A program made the position numbers and the translations under genes. The notes under the pieces are model-generated. The model had not been told where the DNA came from, made no database searches, and saw only the letters and a list, made by a program, of their open reading frames with translations. A stretch of 58,231 bases of DNA from Bugula neritina (Eukaryota > Bryozoa > Gymnolaemata > Cheilostomatida > Bugulidae): contig CAXIUT010000180.1 of NCBI GenBank assembly GCA_964035545.1, forward strand, positions 1 through 58,231, written 5' to 3'. Below are positions 35,666-46,918 of this stretch, piece by piece (positions within the stretch are counted from its first letter, which is position 1; each line of letters starts with the position of its first letter).

Positions 35666-37671
35666 ATGATCGAATAATCACAAGAAAACTAAGCTAAGCT
35701 TTCTCTATTTCTAACCAAAACATAAAACATCACTTCATTAACTCAATAGTTAGAACTTTATCAAGAGATGTTGACCTTTCTAGTTGAATAATGCAAAAAA
35801 TAAGAAATGTTGAACAAGCTATTAATCATTTTTAAAAAAACGAAAAACCATAGAGTTTTTAAGGCTCTTTTTCAATATTTCATTGATAAACTCTAAACAA
35901 GAAATCAACAAGAGCTCGAGCAAACAATCTTGATGTTTGTGAAATAAAGTTTAAATCACAATAATAACCCAAATAAAATATAGTATTAAAGAAATAAAGC
36001 TATAGTTAGTATACTTCTATCATGCAAAGGAAGTATAATGGAAAAAATCATTTAAATATGCAAATAATCTCAATAAAGAAGTAAAAATTTATTACTCTCT
36101 ATCAATGATATGTTAGTCTAGAGAATAAAATAAGATTCTGCAGTGAATTTTAACTTTACTTTAACTTCTTTACTAGCATTAAAAGTTATTCAATTTGTCT
36201 AAAAAGCAAATCCACAACTTTTATAGAATTCTTTAAGACATCTATTAATTATCAACTTCATCCAAAAAGGATAAATTGCCAACGTAATAAGATAAAGCCG
36301 AGTAATTTTAGATAGTCTTCTCAAAATTGATAATTTTCCAATGATAAATGGCTATTGGTTCTTACTAGTAAGTAAAATCAGTGAATAAAGTACTTAAAAA
36401 CAAATAAATGAAGATAAAATATCTCTTTTGTAAGATAAAGCTCTAGAAATGATATGTAAATCAGTTGAAAAGGAACTGATCTATCTTCAGAAGTATATAA
36501 TATTCTTCATAACTCTTAAGATAAAAATAAAAAGCATCATTTAGTCCAGTTAGTAAGAGGCTATTGTATATTTATATCAGAATATGCAAAAAAACAAATA
36601 CAATCAGGCACTTTTTAAAATAAAATCCTTGAGCTGGTTGAACAACTAATGTAAATCAAAGACTTTGTTTGCTTTTAATACCTTGTTTCTGTTTATGCTA
36701 TGATTATTAAAAGCAATGAAAGTTTCAAAATACCAATAAATATGATATAAAAAATTCAAAAAAACTGTCTTCCTATGTATCAAACTTCCTAGATGTCTAA
36801 TCAATAGAAAAAATCAAAATAAATGAACTTTTTATCAAACAACATCGATATCATTCACAACTATAAAATATCTCTGGCTTCTTCTTAAGAAATGCAAGTT
36901 CTTCTAGATAGTATTTTATAAGAAAAATAAAGTAAAAATTAGCCATCTATATGTTAATGTTTCAAAGAACACATACATTCAGCAATAGAACTTCAATACT
37001 AATTTTAATTCAATGAACATTAATTCGTTAGTGCAACCAATCTTATGAGCAGATAGATAGTTAGAGTACATAAACTAAATCCTATCAACTAAAATCTGTA
37101 AAATTTAAAGACATATCTATTCAATAACCTTAAAATGCTTCTCAATTTGAACTAAAGTAGCTTACCTCAATATAGAAAATGCATTATCTTTAAAATATTT
37201 GACTTAATCCTTTCTTTTCCTGATATTCTTATTCAAAATTCATTTTTGGAACAAGTCACTGAAGATTTGTTAGTCTAAAGAATCCCTTCCACCTTTCCTT
37301 ATTTGTACTTTTTAGTTTAACATCTTAAAAGAATAAATATAGAAAAGAAATAATCTAACCTGGAAAGAATCAGCTAAAAATTGTTGAAAAAAGTAACTAG
37401 TGATTCTTTGAGTTTTTCAAATAAGATCTATATTTGGAATTTATTGCTGACTATAAATGATAGAAATGAACAGAAAATCAAAGAACTATTAGAAGTATAT
37501 AGTGAATCTGAAGAACAATGGATGGCTAAGTACATTGCAGCAAGACAGAGAAAAATAAAAATAATATAAATTTACTTATAAAAGATTTTATCAGTTCAAT
37601 AAAAATGGAATAATACACCATCCTTCTATGTTTCCTAGATAATTATCATCCAAAAATAACTTAAAAAATGA
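35666..37671 (+). CDS. Alpha-helical (HEAT/ARM-like) protein
   Basis: About 656 residues with one longer intron (35 nt, 36456-36490), the only GT-AG choice I found that avoids TGA and restores frame. The sequence is uniformly helical (VFKALFQYFIDKLETRNQ; ILELVEQLMEIKDFVCFEYL; KCIIFKIFDLILSF) without charged low complexity, so a solenoid scaffold is likely. No membrane segment. No specific family is recognised; a karyopherin, proteasome-chaperone or vesicle-coat relative cannot be excluded. Confidence 0.7.
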
Positions 37672-37792
37672 TTTAACTCCTATATTTTAATACTTTATTT
37701 AGTTTATCTTCAAAATTAGTATAAAATATCTAAGTTCTACTTGAATATAGTTAATAGTGAGTTGATTTATTGATATAAAATATGTTAATAGA

Positions 37793-38406
37793 TCACATTC
37801 TATCAGCTGTAGGTGGAGGAGCATCAGCGCCATCTTAATTTCTATCACCTCCAAGTTTATTCAAGGTCACTGCAGATAAGATGAACAAAGGAATGACAAC
37901 AAGGAACCACTTTAAGACAGTATCAGCCACTGCCACTTGATGATATGTATCTAGATCGTCCTCTATATTATCAATTTTATTACGTTCACGGACATAATTC
38001 TGATAAAATGGTTTTGCATTTTTAATGAAATGTTGTTGATTTGAAGTAGTTGAAGCAAGAATGGATATCAGTACTGCCATTGCGAATTGCAAAAGAAGTA
38101 AAACTGCAAAAAGAGCATATCTTATTTTATTGCTCAGACACTGTCTGAAAGTATCAACCAAAAGAATAATAGCCAAAATCAAACTAGCTGTAGCAGCTAT
38201 CACAATAAAAGCTGCATATTGATTGAAGTCTCTGTGGAAGTAATCAGTATTGTTTTATACGAGATGCTCATAAACCTAGTTGTCATACCATACTTCTCCA
38301 CGACCAACAACTTAATTAATAAAAAATTACGAGCATAGTCCAGTAACGAGAATATAACCACTAGAATAAGTACGACGATAGCTAGACCTCTTTACCACTG
38401 TGCCAT
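37793..38406 (-). CDS. Four-span membrane protein, tandem family member 1
   Basis: One 20-nt intron (38311-38330); 197 residues. Four hydrophobic spans: LAIVVLILVVIFSLLDYA, YAAFIVIAATASLILAIILL, IRYALFAVLLLLQFAMAVLI and VLKWFLVVIPLFILSAVTL. The intron falls just after span 1, as in the three related genes to the right, and the end ADRM matches the broken members' ends. A larger loop after span 1 (GRGEVWYDN) makes it the most divergent copy. Function unknown; the tetraspan topology alone is not diagnostic. Confidence 0.78.
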
Positions 38407-38762
38407 AATGAATATTAAATTATTATGCTAAGCATTAAAGTTATATATTTAAGCGTCGGACCGTTTCTTGCTATCATTTTAGTTATCTCAGTCGAGATGA
38501 TTTATTCAAGTGAGACCTTTTATGAAGATTAATAAGAAACAGCTTAATCAAATTAGATCATTATCGTATGTAAAAGTTGTGTTCATGATTGTTTTTGAAT
38601 GTTCTGATATTTTTAAAGGTAGATCAGATTTTTTTAGATGATATTTTTAGTGTTAAATAAAAATCAGTTAATCATTGAAAATGATATCTCTTATTTGATC
38701 TAACTAATTACAAATAATCAAAATATATCAACTACAACAATTCTTTATTCTAAATCATTGAC
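38407..38762. other. Intergenic, no gene seen
   Basis: 356 bp of AT-rich DNA between two minus-strand family members, leading into the second internal telomeric tract. I see no ORF, RNA fold or conserved box. It should hold the promoter of the gene starting at 38406. Confidence 0.6.
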
Positions 38763-38843
38763 GGGGTTGGGGTTGGGGTTGGGGTTGGGGTTGGGGTTGG
38801 GGTTGGGGTTGGGGTTGGGGTTGGGGTTGGGGTTGGGGTTGGG
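38763..38843 (+). repeat. Interstitial telomeric tract 2 (intergenic)
   Basis: 81 nt of perfect GGGGTT (13.5 units) in right-telomere orientation, preceded by CATTGAC and ending TTGGG before TACAAAATC. It lies 7 bp downstream of the stop codon of the broken four-span gene 38851-39372, so it would be in that gene's 3' UTR. Confidence 0.97.
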
Positions 38844-38850
38844 TACAAAA

Positions 38851-39372
38851 TCACATTACTTGAGCTGTAGGCATACTTTAATTAGGAGTTTTATTACTTT
38901 GATTATTTTTTTCCTCGATTAAATACATCTCATGGATTACCATCGCAAGAAGAGGAATAAAAGCTAAAAGCCAACCAATTATTATCTCAGCTAACACTAA
39001 ATCTTGATTAACTATCTTTTCTTAAAAGTTAAATTATCTATTCAGAATTATCATACCAGACTGTAACTGCACATAGATATGCTAGCTCAAGAGCAAAATC
39101 AAAGATAAGCAGAGTCATCCATATAGTCCATCTATAAGCAACCTAATTACATATTCTAAACATGAGAACGCCACTCAGTACCAAAATTAAACATGCAGAA
39201 ACGAGGAATAAAATAACTCATGCATTTACATCTAAATTTTAAAAGGTAAGATCAGTCCTTGCTCCAACTAAATCAACAAACTTTTACCTGCGATATGGAT
39301 ACATGCAGATATCATCAAGAGAATTATAGCTATCTTGTAGAAAGAGAGAAATTTGGCATTCATAGACTCCAT
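38851..39372 (-). pseudogene. Four-span family member 2, apparently broken
   Basis: Starts MESMNAKFLSFYKIA with span 1 and the family 20-nt intron (39268-39287) restoring AVGARTD. The frame then meets TGA (after NLDVNA) exactly where span 2 begins (VILFLVSACLILVLSG), in the same frame, and later needs a +1 shift to reach span 4 (DLVLAEIIIGWLLAF) and the end TAQVM. No GT-AG intron removes either fault. The rest aligns well with the intact copy at 40528. Either a decaying copy, recoded TGA plus frameshift, or sequence errors confined to this gene. Confidence 0.65.
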
Positions 39373-39596
39373 TTTATATAATGTTAATAAATATTATCTT
39401 ACAAGTATATTTCCCTTTCTTTATCGAATAAAGAATTGGTTTTAATATTCAAATTGTAGAAAATAAGTTATTTTTTAAGTATTATCTCAGGTCACAAATA
39501 AAGTATAATTAATAAAAAATAAAAGATATCACTTTGAAGATTGTATACTTAATCGAATTCATTAGATTAATAAATGTTAGAATATCAAATGCATGA

Positions 39597-40157
39597 TCAC
39601 ATTCTTTGAGCTGAAGCAGGTGGAACATCTGGATTGGCCTAAATGACTCTATTATGGTTCTCATCTGTCAATATTTCTAGAATAACGACTGCAAGTAGAA
39701 ATCCAAAGGCAAGAATCCATCCAATTACTAAATCAGCAATGACTAAATCATTAAAAGAACTATAATAATTTTACAATGTTTATTTCTGAGATTAAAGCCA
39801 AATGGTTACAACACAAAGATAAGCGAATTCTAAAGCTAAATTAGCAATTAACAGTAAAATCCATATTTCCACCCATATAAATCTTCTTTCAAAATTTTAA
39901 CAATCAAAAGACCACTAACTATTATAGTTAGACATGTCACTATCACTTAAAAAGCTACAACACTAGTAATATATTTAGCCCGAAACCTATCCTTTTATTC
40001 TTATTTATTGTTGTCGCTTGTCTGATCTTTCCCGATAAATTAATATCTGTCCGAGCAGCAACTGAATTATCATTGATCTACCTGCAAAATGAATGAATCC
40101 TGCAATAATAACCAAGATGAAAGTGGCCAAGTAAAAATATCGATAGTTTGGATTCAT
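39597..40157 (-). pseudogene. Four-span family member 3, two frameshifts
   Basis: Starts MNPNYRYFYLATFILVIIAG, with the family intron at 40062-40081 giving AVAARTD. Two single-base-type frameshifts follow: one after ARTDI (no GT is present nearby to allow an intron) and one after VKILKE. Between and after them the frames clearly belong together: KYITSVVAFEVIVTC, then WILLLIANLALEFAYL and LVIADLVIGWILAFGFLL, ending ASAQRM. It resembles members 1, 2 and 4. A recent pseudogene is the simplest view. Confidence 0.65.
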
Positions 40158-40527
40158 CTTTTATTGTATTGTAATTGTATTTATATTAAAGAGATATTTT
40201 TGCAGCTATATAACTATATTAAAAACTTTGTTGTAATTTTGTTAAAAAAAATATGGATTAGATATTGATAAATATTAAATTTCTTCAAGATTCAAAGAGA
40301 TTATCTTATGTCATGAATAGATGATTAATTCATCTAAACATAAGTATCAGAATTTATCATTTAAAAATCGATCTAAGATCTTTTGATGACTAATCTGAAT
40401 AATTCTTTTAAAATATCATATCAAAAAAGAATCCAGTTCATCATAAGAGCAATTATCAATAAAAATGAATATATTTTCGATAAAAAATAAGCTAATATTG
40501 ATGAAAATAAAAATAAATCAATACGAA
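40158..40527. other. Intergenic, no gene seen
   Basis: 370 bp of AT-rich sequence between family members 3 and 4. No ORF with coding character on either strand and no repeat noticed. Confidence 0.6.
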
Positions 40528-41030
40528 TCAAACCATTTGAGTCATCACTCCTCTTGAAGATTCCATTTCCTCTTAATTTTATCTAGAACATGATAAGAGA
40601 AGTATCATAATACAGAGAGGGAAAAAACCTAATACCCAACCAATAATTACATCAGACAACAAAAGATCATAGTAACTTTTGAAAAATTATTTGAACAAGT
40701 CGGTATCAAGACCACGATAGTACAAAGTTACAGTTGATTGATATCCAAATTACATCGCCAAGCTAAAAGCTGTAAGTCCAATCAATGATTTCTGACTCCT
40801 TCTATTTCTAAAACCTGATAGAAGAGCAGCAAAACTGAATATAGCAGTTAAGCTAGCAGTCACAATCAAAAATGAAATCATATTGACCAAGTTATCAGAT
40901 GAATTTATGACGAATTATTGATAAGTTCTAGCAGAAACTAAATAAAGAATTAAGTACGGGCGAGATGAAGACCAGCTACCAGAATGACAAGAACCAAAGA
41001 GATGATAAAGAAAGGTTTATGTTGGGTCAT
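40528..41030 (-). CDS. Four-span membrane protein, tandem family member 4
   Basis: Intact copy: one 20-nt intron (40938-40957), 160 residues. Spans: FFIISLVLVILVAGLHLA, MISFLIVTASLTAIFSFAAL, a weaker SLIGLTAFSLAMEFGYQST and SDVIIGWVLGFFPLCIMILL. The loop SARTYQ after span 1 and the SDVIIGW start of span 4 match members 2 and 3. Closely packed duplicates with the same intron position show that the family arose by tandem duplication after the intron. Function unknown. Confidence 0.85.
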
Positions 41031-41364
41031 TCGATTTTTAAAATATTAATCAGAATTAATAACTAATTTATTTATTGGTTCATAAAATAAATTTATTTTT
41101 GATTTAGGAAAACTAATAGTTTAAGTATTTTAATTTATATCATTCAAAATATTTGATTTGATTAGAATAAAGATTCAAAGATAAATATATCTTTTATTTG
41201 GTTATTTTTATTAAAAATATCATTTTTTATATCAACTTTTATCAAGTTCTTTTATGATAAAATTATCTAATAAAGTATAAGAATAATTAAGTCTAATTTT
41301 ATATTTTAGTTGTTTGATCAGATTATAATAACTATGTATCACTAATCAGAATAGACAAAATTCG
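41031..41364. other. Intergenic, divergent promoter region
   Basis: 334 bp between two divergent start codons, AT-rich with runs of T; it presumably carries both promoters. No ORF or RNA feature recognised. Confidence 0.55.
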
Positions 41365-41925
41365 ATGGCTAATAAGATTTCTAGAAAGCAATCAAGTTCC
41401 ATACTCTGTAAATAAAACTATAATCAGACTATCCACAGAATTCAAATAAGAATTGTATATGTTAAAAGTGACTTTTCCACAAAAATAAAACAAAGAGTAA
41501 TTCATCGCTTAGTTCAATTAACTAGACGATTTAGAAAGAATAATGTGGTGCGATCATTAACTCAAATAAGCATATAATTAATATAAATATCGAAGAGATG
41601 GAAGAGATAATGCTAAAAAAAGTATCCTTTGGGTTCTTTCTATCTGCAAATAATACAACAGTATCTCTACTACTATCTAGTAAGACTCACCAAAAACTAT
41701 AATCTCATGAAAATGATTAAAATAATCTGGTTAACATAAATATAAGCTCAAGATACTGTAAAATAAAAGCTAAAAGAAGTATTCAAAGCAATGGGATAGT
41801 ACTCTTAAAATCAAGCCAACAACAATAAGCCAATAAACCAAACAGCTACGTCAAATGGTAGTTCTAAAAAGAAAGTAGAAACGAATTGTTTTGGTTGCGC
41901 AGGTAACGAATGCACTATATATTGA
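41365..41925 (+). CDS. Basic helical protein, unknown
   Basis: 186 residues, no intron, very basic: VIHRLVQLTRRFRKNNVVRS, then helical SIELIEISKRWKRECEKKYP and YLQIIQQYLYYYLVRLTKNY. The C-terminus is Asn/Lys-rich and ends with a small Cys cluster (CFGCAGNEC). It could be a mitochondrial or ribosome-associated protein, but there is no sure signature. Another frame with a 20-nt intron is also partly open, but this intronless frame is longer and cleaner. It converges with the SAXO gene (42 bp). Confidence 0.68.
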
Positions 41926-41967
41926 TGTTTCATATCCTAAACATTTTTATCAAATAGATAAGATCTA

Positions 41968-42804
41968 TCATTTCCAATCGCATTCATTGGCACAAAAATG
42001 AAGATGGTCCTTTCCTGGAGAACATTCTCTCGGTCTCTGAGGCATGTAGTTTATCAGACATCCGCATTCTTTCTGGTTCTGAAGACCCTTGTATTGCTAT
42101 ATCAATCAATAAATACAGAATTATAGCTTGTCTTTCCTTAGAAACGACCTGTGCTACCAGTATATTGCCCTCGGCAGCAAGTCTGTGGTCTCTTATCTCC
42201 TTCAACCTGGAACTTTTTGTATTAGTCATTGTATGTAGTATGATCATTGAAAGGAAGATCATTTTGCTGGTAGGCATAATGTTTCTTCATTTATGTTTGT
42301 TATCCTTTTTTGCCTTATAAAAATCACCATAAGTAGTATGCCCTTAAAATCTTCCTTGGTTAGGTTTGAACTGATGACAGCATTGAGCAGGTTGCTGTAA
42401 TTCAATCTTATTTTTGATATAGCTTTTGTTGTACTCAGTTTAATCATTAAACTTAGCTGTATTGGGATGATAGGCATATTTATGTTGAACAAAGGTAGGT
42501 TATTGTGGATAGGCATGATAATTAACTCGATAAGTCGATTTAAGAACATCAGGATCATATTGACTTTTGTTCAAAGTATAGGCACATTTAGTTGACTTTT
42601 GAACAGCTACGTTATGAGCTTTATAGAGATCATGATTCGTTGTATTTCCATTGAAAGGGACATGTCGAGGTGGACAGTGATGTTTCTCTATGTTATTTAT
42701 CAGTTACTGCATGTACAGATTTGACAAACACACTTATTGTCTGACTAATAACACTTTTTTTTGAGGAGCTATTCGCACTTACTTTGATTGCAGCAGGTAG
42801 TCAT
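41968..42804 (-). CDS. SAXO-type axonemal microtubule protein
   Basis: Three introns (42688-42707, 20 nt; 42314-42327, 14 nt; 42097-42116, 20 nt); 260 residues. The N-terminus has the SAXO Cys motif, CVCQICTCKKHHCP. Four Mn-like repeats follow: PFNGNTTNHDLY, KFNDETEYNKSY, GRFEGHTTY, PFNDHTTYNDEY, plus GRFEGKTSYNS. SAXO/STOP-family proteins bind and stabilise axonemal and basal-body microtubules from inside or along the lattice. The end HFCANECDWK is Cys-rich like the start. The third internal telomeric tract lies 60 bp upstream of its ATG, within the likely promoter. Confidence 0.92.
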
Positions 42805-42864
42805 TCTGATAAATAAATTTTATAGAAAAGTTATAAAATATTTAATTCCATTTATCAAAAATCA

Positions 42865-42933
42865 GGGGTTGGGGTTGGGGTTGGGGTTGGGGTTGGGGTT
42901 GGGGTTGGGGTTGGGGTTGGGGTTGGGGTTGGG
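42865..42933 (+). repeat. Interstitial telomeric tract 3 (intergenic)
   Basis: 69 nt of perfect GGGGTT (11.5 units), right-telomere orientation, preceded by AAAAATCA and ending TTGGG before AAAAAAAC. It sits between two minus-strand genes, 60 bp from the SAXO start codon and 127 bp from the stop of the HEAT-repeat gene. The plus-strand (Gly-Leu)n ORF across it is not a gene. Confidence 0.97.
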
Positions 42934-43060
42934 AAAAAAACTTTTAATTTTTATTTTGTCTGATAAACACAATAAAAATAAAAATAAATAAAAACCTTAT
43001 CTTTTAGTAATAATTATATTTGATTGTTAAACATAAATTGCAGAGCAATCATAAACTTCT

Positions 43061-46000
43061 TCACTCCATAACAATGTAAGTATAGTCTTCAGTATTTTAA
43101 ATTATTTGTAAGGCAGAAAAGTCAATTAAAATAGTATTTCCTTAAACCCTTAGTCCGGTTAACTTGTTCCAATCCTCATTTTCACTTTTAGCCATCATAA
43201 TACTAAACTCCTTAATCTTTAAAATCAACTATAACTCCTCAGAGCTAGCTTTATAGATAAACCCTTTGTTCATGAGTTGAGTTTCAATGATCTTTTCTTC
43301 ATTGTTCTTCTCCATTCTATTTTTGTTAAAAATAAGTTCTTCAGCTTCTGATGATTTATCAAATTACTTTTATATCATTTTAGAATTACTTTCTGTTGAG
43401 TTTTTTTACTTACAGTCAATAGCCAAAAATTAACAAACACTCAAAACAATATCTTTAGAAAAATTAGGATTGTTCTTTATCTCCTAAGTTATACTAAAAA
43501 TCTATGATAAAACAGTAAATCTTAGCTGTCTAAGAGTCTTAATTTCTGACAGTTAATATTCAATTGTTGTATAGTTCATTAAACTTTTAAGAATTGAAAC
43601 AAAAAGTCCTAATAATCGCTTCCCTTTTATAGGATTCCCTAATTTCTTTAACAATTGTAAAGTTTCTGTTTGTAAATGATAATTATTTTTGAGAATATTA
43701 TTTTCAAGCAATGGCTATAATTATTTTATCTATTCTTCTATCAAATCTTCAGAGATAGTGATAAGAGTTTTAGTACTGTTAGTTCGTACTTTCAAGATAG
43801 AATGAGATAGATTTTTAAATATATTTTTTCTACAATCTTTCCAATTAAACTTTTTTCCCACATTTGCCACAAAAAATCCAATTCCTCTAGTACAATTCGA
43901 AGCTATTTTTTCTTTATCACTTCCACTATGAGCCAACATATACTAAAGACAAGCTTTCAATTGTTATTATGTCAAAGCTAAAGAAAATGATGGTACTTTA
44001 GCCCAATTAGATAATCCCCAACTGATTTTAACAATAGAATTAAATGATTTATATTGTTTTGATAATTATAAAAGACATGATATTGATTTTCCAACTATCT
44101 CTTGACTTTGGAATTATCCGCAAAAAGACATATAACCTATCAATTTTATAAGAGATATTCTGACTAAACTATTATTTTTAATACTATCAATAGGCTAAAA
44201 CTAATTATTTATTTATTTTACTGAGACAAAAGAATTAAAACAATGCAGAAGAAATTGTTTTACATACTGAAACTCTTGTTTACTCCACTAACTATAATCA
44301 ATATAAGTCAAAATACCTAAAATATGGATATAATTATTAGGCGATACATCTTAAGAATATACCTTGATAAAACGAACTAAAAAGTCCATTAAAGAATTCA
44401 TTTGTACACTTGAAACCTTATTTCTGTTATTTGGATTATTGATTGATTGCTGCTCATCAAGATAACTTTTAAATACTTCTTCTACAAAGATTGTATATGA
44501 ATGATTTATTTTATTGATAAATGTTGACTAGAGATAGTTCCAAATTGAAGGTTATTCTTCACTTATTTTATAGAAGAGACAAGAATAATAATTTTTACAT
44601 AATTTTGTAAAATAGTTTATAATCTAAAGCACAAGTTTATCTTCATTACTTCTATGACTCATAACATCGATCAACTTACTATTGATATTAGATGTTGTTG
44701 ATTTTAGATAGGTTTGTTCGATCTATAACCATTTTCTATTACTATTCATCAAAACAGATAAAAAGTTAATACATAATATTTTTAATTATTCCAACTAAAA
44801 GATTGTCCACTAGAATTATAAAATAGGAACAATGTAGTTACTTAATAATAGACCCATTCCTTCCTCAAATGACATCTTGTCAATAAGAGTACAATTGTTA
44901 CATAATTAACATAAAGTTTTAAAAATAAGAATCACTATCTGAAGATTCTTCTAGTAGTATAGTACAAATAATAGAAAATAAAGAGCGTTTCTTAGACCGG
45001 AAAATACAATAAATGATTTAGGAACAAAAGATGATTTAGTTTATTTTAACAATTTTTATATATAAGCACTTTATGTAGTTGCTATAAGTTTTTTTCCTTG
45101 AAAATTTGATATCATATTAAGAATACAGTTGATTGAATTTGATTTAACTTTGTTATTTCTTTAAAAAATAGATAAAAGAATTAAACTATGATCACCAAAA
45201 TTACTTCTCATAAAATTAGCTATTTATTTCTTCTAGTCAGAATCCATCTTTATTTATGAAGTTGATATTCTTAATTTTTTAACATGGCTCAAAAAATCTT
45301 TTGTTAGAATATTCGTAGTTACGCACATCTACCAATAATTTTATACTATATTAGGATAATATTTAAACAAAAATGATAAAACGCTAGTCGCATTTATTCT
45401 TATTTTTTGATGAGCTGAATGAATTTTTCTTGATTTCTTTTCTTCTCTTGATAATTTGTCAGCCTACTAGTAATCTGAACATTACGATAAACTTGAAAAT
45501 CCTCCATCAAGATAGGCATGCTAAAAATTGAAGTTTTAATAGTTATGTTCTTTTCTTTTACCAAATAATTTATCATGAAAAGTTTAGTTTCCCAAAAAAC
45601 ATAGTTTAAATATAAATTTTATACACTTTTAAAGATCCATTCCATTATTCTTTGGTATTTTCTATCCTTTAGAAGACTCAATCAACCTTTACAACTCCTC
45701 ATGGAAAAATATAACAAAAATCAATATTTTATTCAGAGATTTGACATAATCTAAATTGTCTATTTGCTGATAGAAAGGAATTTGCATATTATTAAGAGTC
45801 ACACAAAATATTCTTACTACTTCTTATAAAAATTTAAGATACTTTTTAGTCACTTAACTTTGAAACCAATGAATCATAACATCTATAATTATTTTTATCT
45901 TATTAAATTACAACTTTCCTTGAACTCTACTCATTTTATTTAACTACTATATGATAGTCTTGAACTATTCTTCTTCATTTTTTAATTTATTTAATGGTTT

Positions 46001-46792
46001 TCTCTATTTCGTCCATTATTACCATTGCTTATACTTGAATTCCTGAACCTGCATATTAGATTTAGTTATATTTTTAGAAGCCTACCAAAAACCAAGATTA
46101 TTTTCCTTTGCATTGTTTCTTGACTTATTGTATTATTATATCTTCTAAGCAGTCAAATATTTAGAAGCATCTTTTGATAACTATGAATAACCATCTCTAA
46201 TTGTTTTTTATCTGATATTTACTTTATCTCTTATTCTCACTATCTATCCGAATATATTCACTTACTACTTATAACTTTCTGATCCCTAGACTGTTAATTC
46301 TATGAATTATCCTTCAATTTGATGTTTAAAATATGATTGCGAACGCTACCACATTTCTTTTGGATGAATGTTTCCCACTCTAATAAGTTTAAGTTATGAA
46401 AAGTAAAAAGTAAGATATTTTAGATCACTAAGGTTGATAAGTTAAATTTTTAAACATTATGCTTTACTCACAAAGCAATTAAGCTTCTTTATTGAATCAA
46501 TCTAACTTCCCAGATATATTTTTTATTCTTTTTCTTTGTAAAGAGAAGTTATCTCTACTCCCTAAAAATAAATGATTCCCTTGATGTAATCTTCTCTTAT
46601 TTTATGTGTCTTCTTCTTCAGAAATTCATACTATATTTTTTAAGAAAATATTTTTTGAAGTAAATGCGAAAAACATTTATTCTCTGTCTGCTTAACTTGT
46701 ATTTTTATAAGGGAGTTGTCCTTCACATCTTGGATAATGAACTAAAATGGAGAAGCTATCTTCAATATTTTTGCCTCGTTATGTTCCTGCAT
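43061..46792 (-). CDS. Large HEAT-repeat protein (HEATR6-like)
   Basis: 1243 residues in one uninterrupted frame. The N-terminus is charged; from about residue 300 on it is alpha-helical. The C-terminal third carries HEAT-type units (MLAHSGSDKEKIASNCTRGI; LSHSILKVRTNSTKTLITIS), where KVRxNxxxTL recalls HEATR6-type repeats. HEAT solenoids act as scaffolds; no specific role can be given. The start follows a Leu-rich stretch with no in-frame ATG nearby upstream. TAA/TAG as Glu keeps 3.7 kb open, a good demonstration of the code. Confidence 0.82.
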
Positions 46793-46918
46793 TGCAAATT
46801 TAATTTAAGCTATTTTAAAAACTTCCCCCTTTTAACATTAAAGAATTAAATCTGGATAATAATGACGAAAATCTATCAAAAGTATTTTATTAATATTATT
46901 AGTCAATATAATGAATGA

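Noticed and set aside
41341-41700. Alternative spliced gene starting at about 41336 with a 20-nt intron
   Set aside because: It is open for a while, but the intronless frame from ATG 41365 is longer, ends cleanly and needs no intron.
1-42933. Four separate minichromosomes joined end to end
   Set aside because: Internal tracts occur only as right-end GGGGTT with no adjoining left-end CCCCAA, and the gene 7271-10789 reads continuously across tract 1.
42788-42991. Plus-strand ORF with a (Gly-Leu)n repeat
   Set aside because: It only reads the GGGGTT tract; its flanks have no coding character and the SAXO gene occupies the other strand up to 42804.
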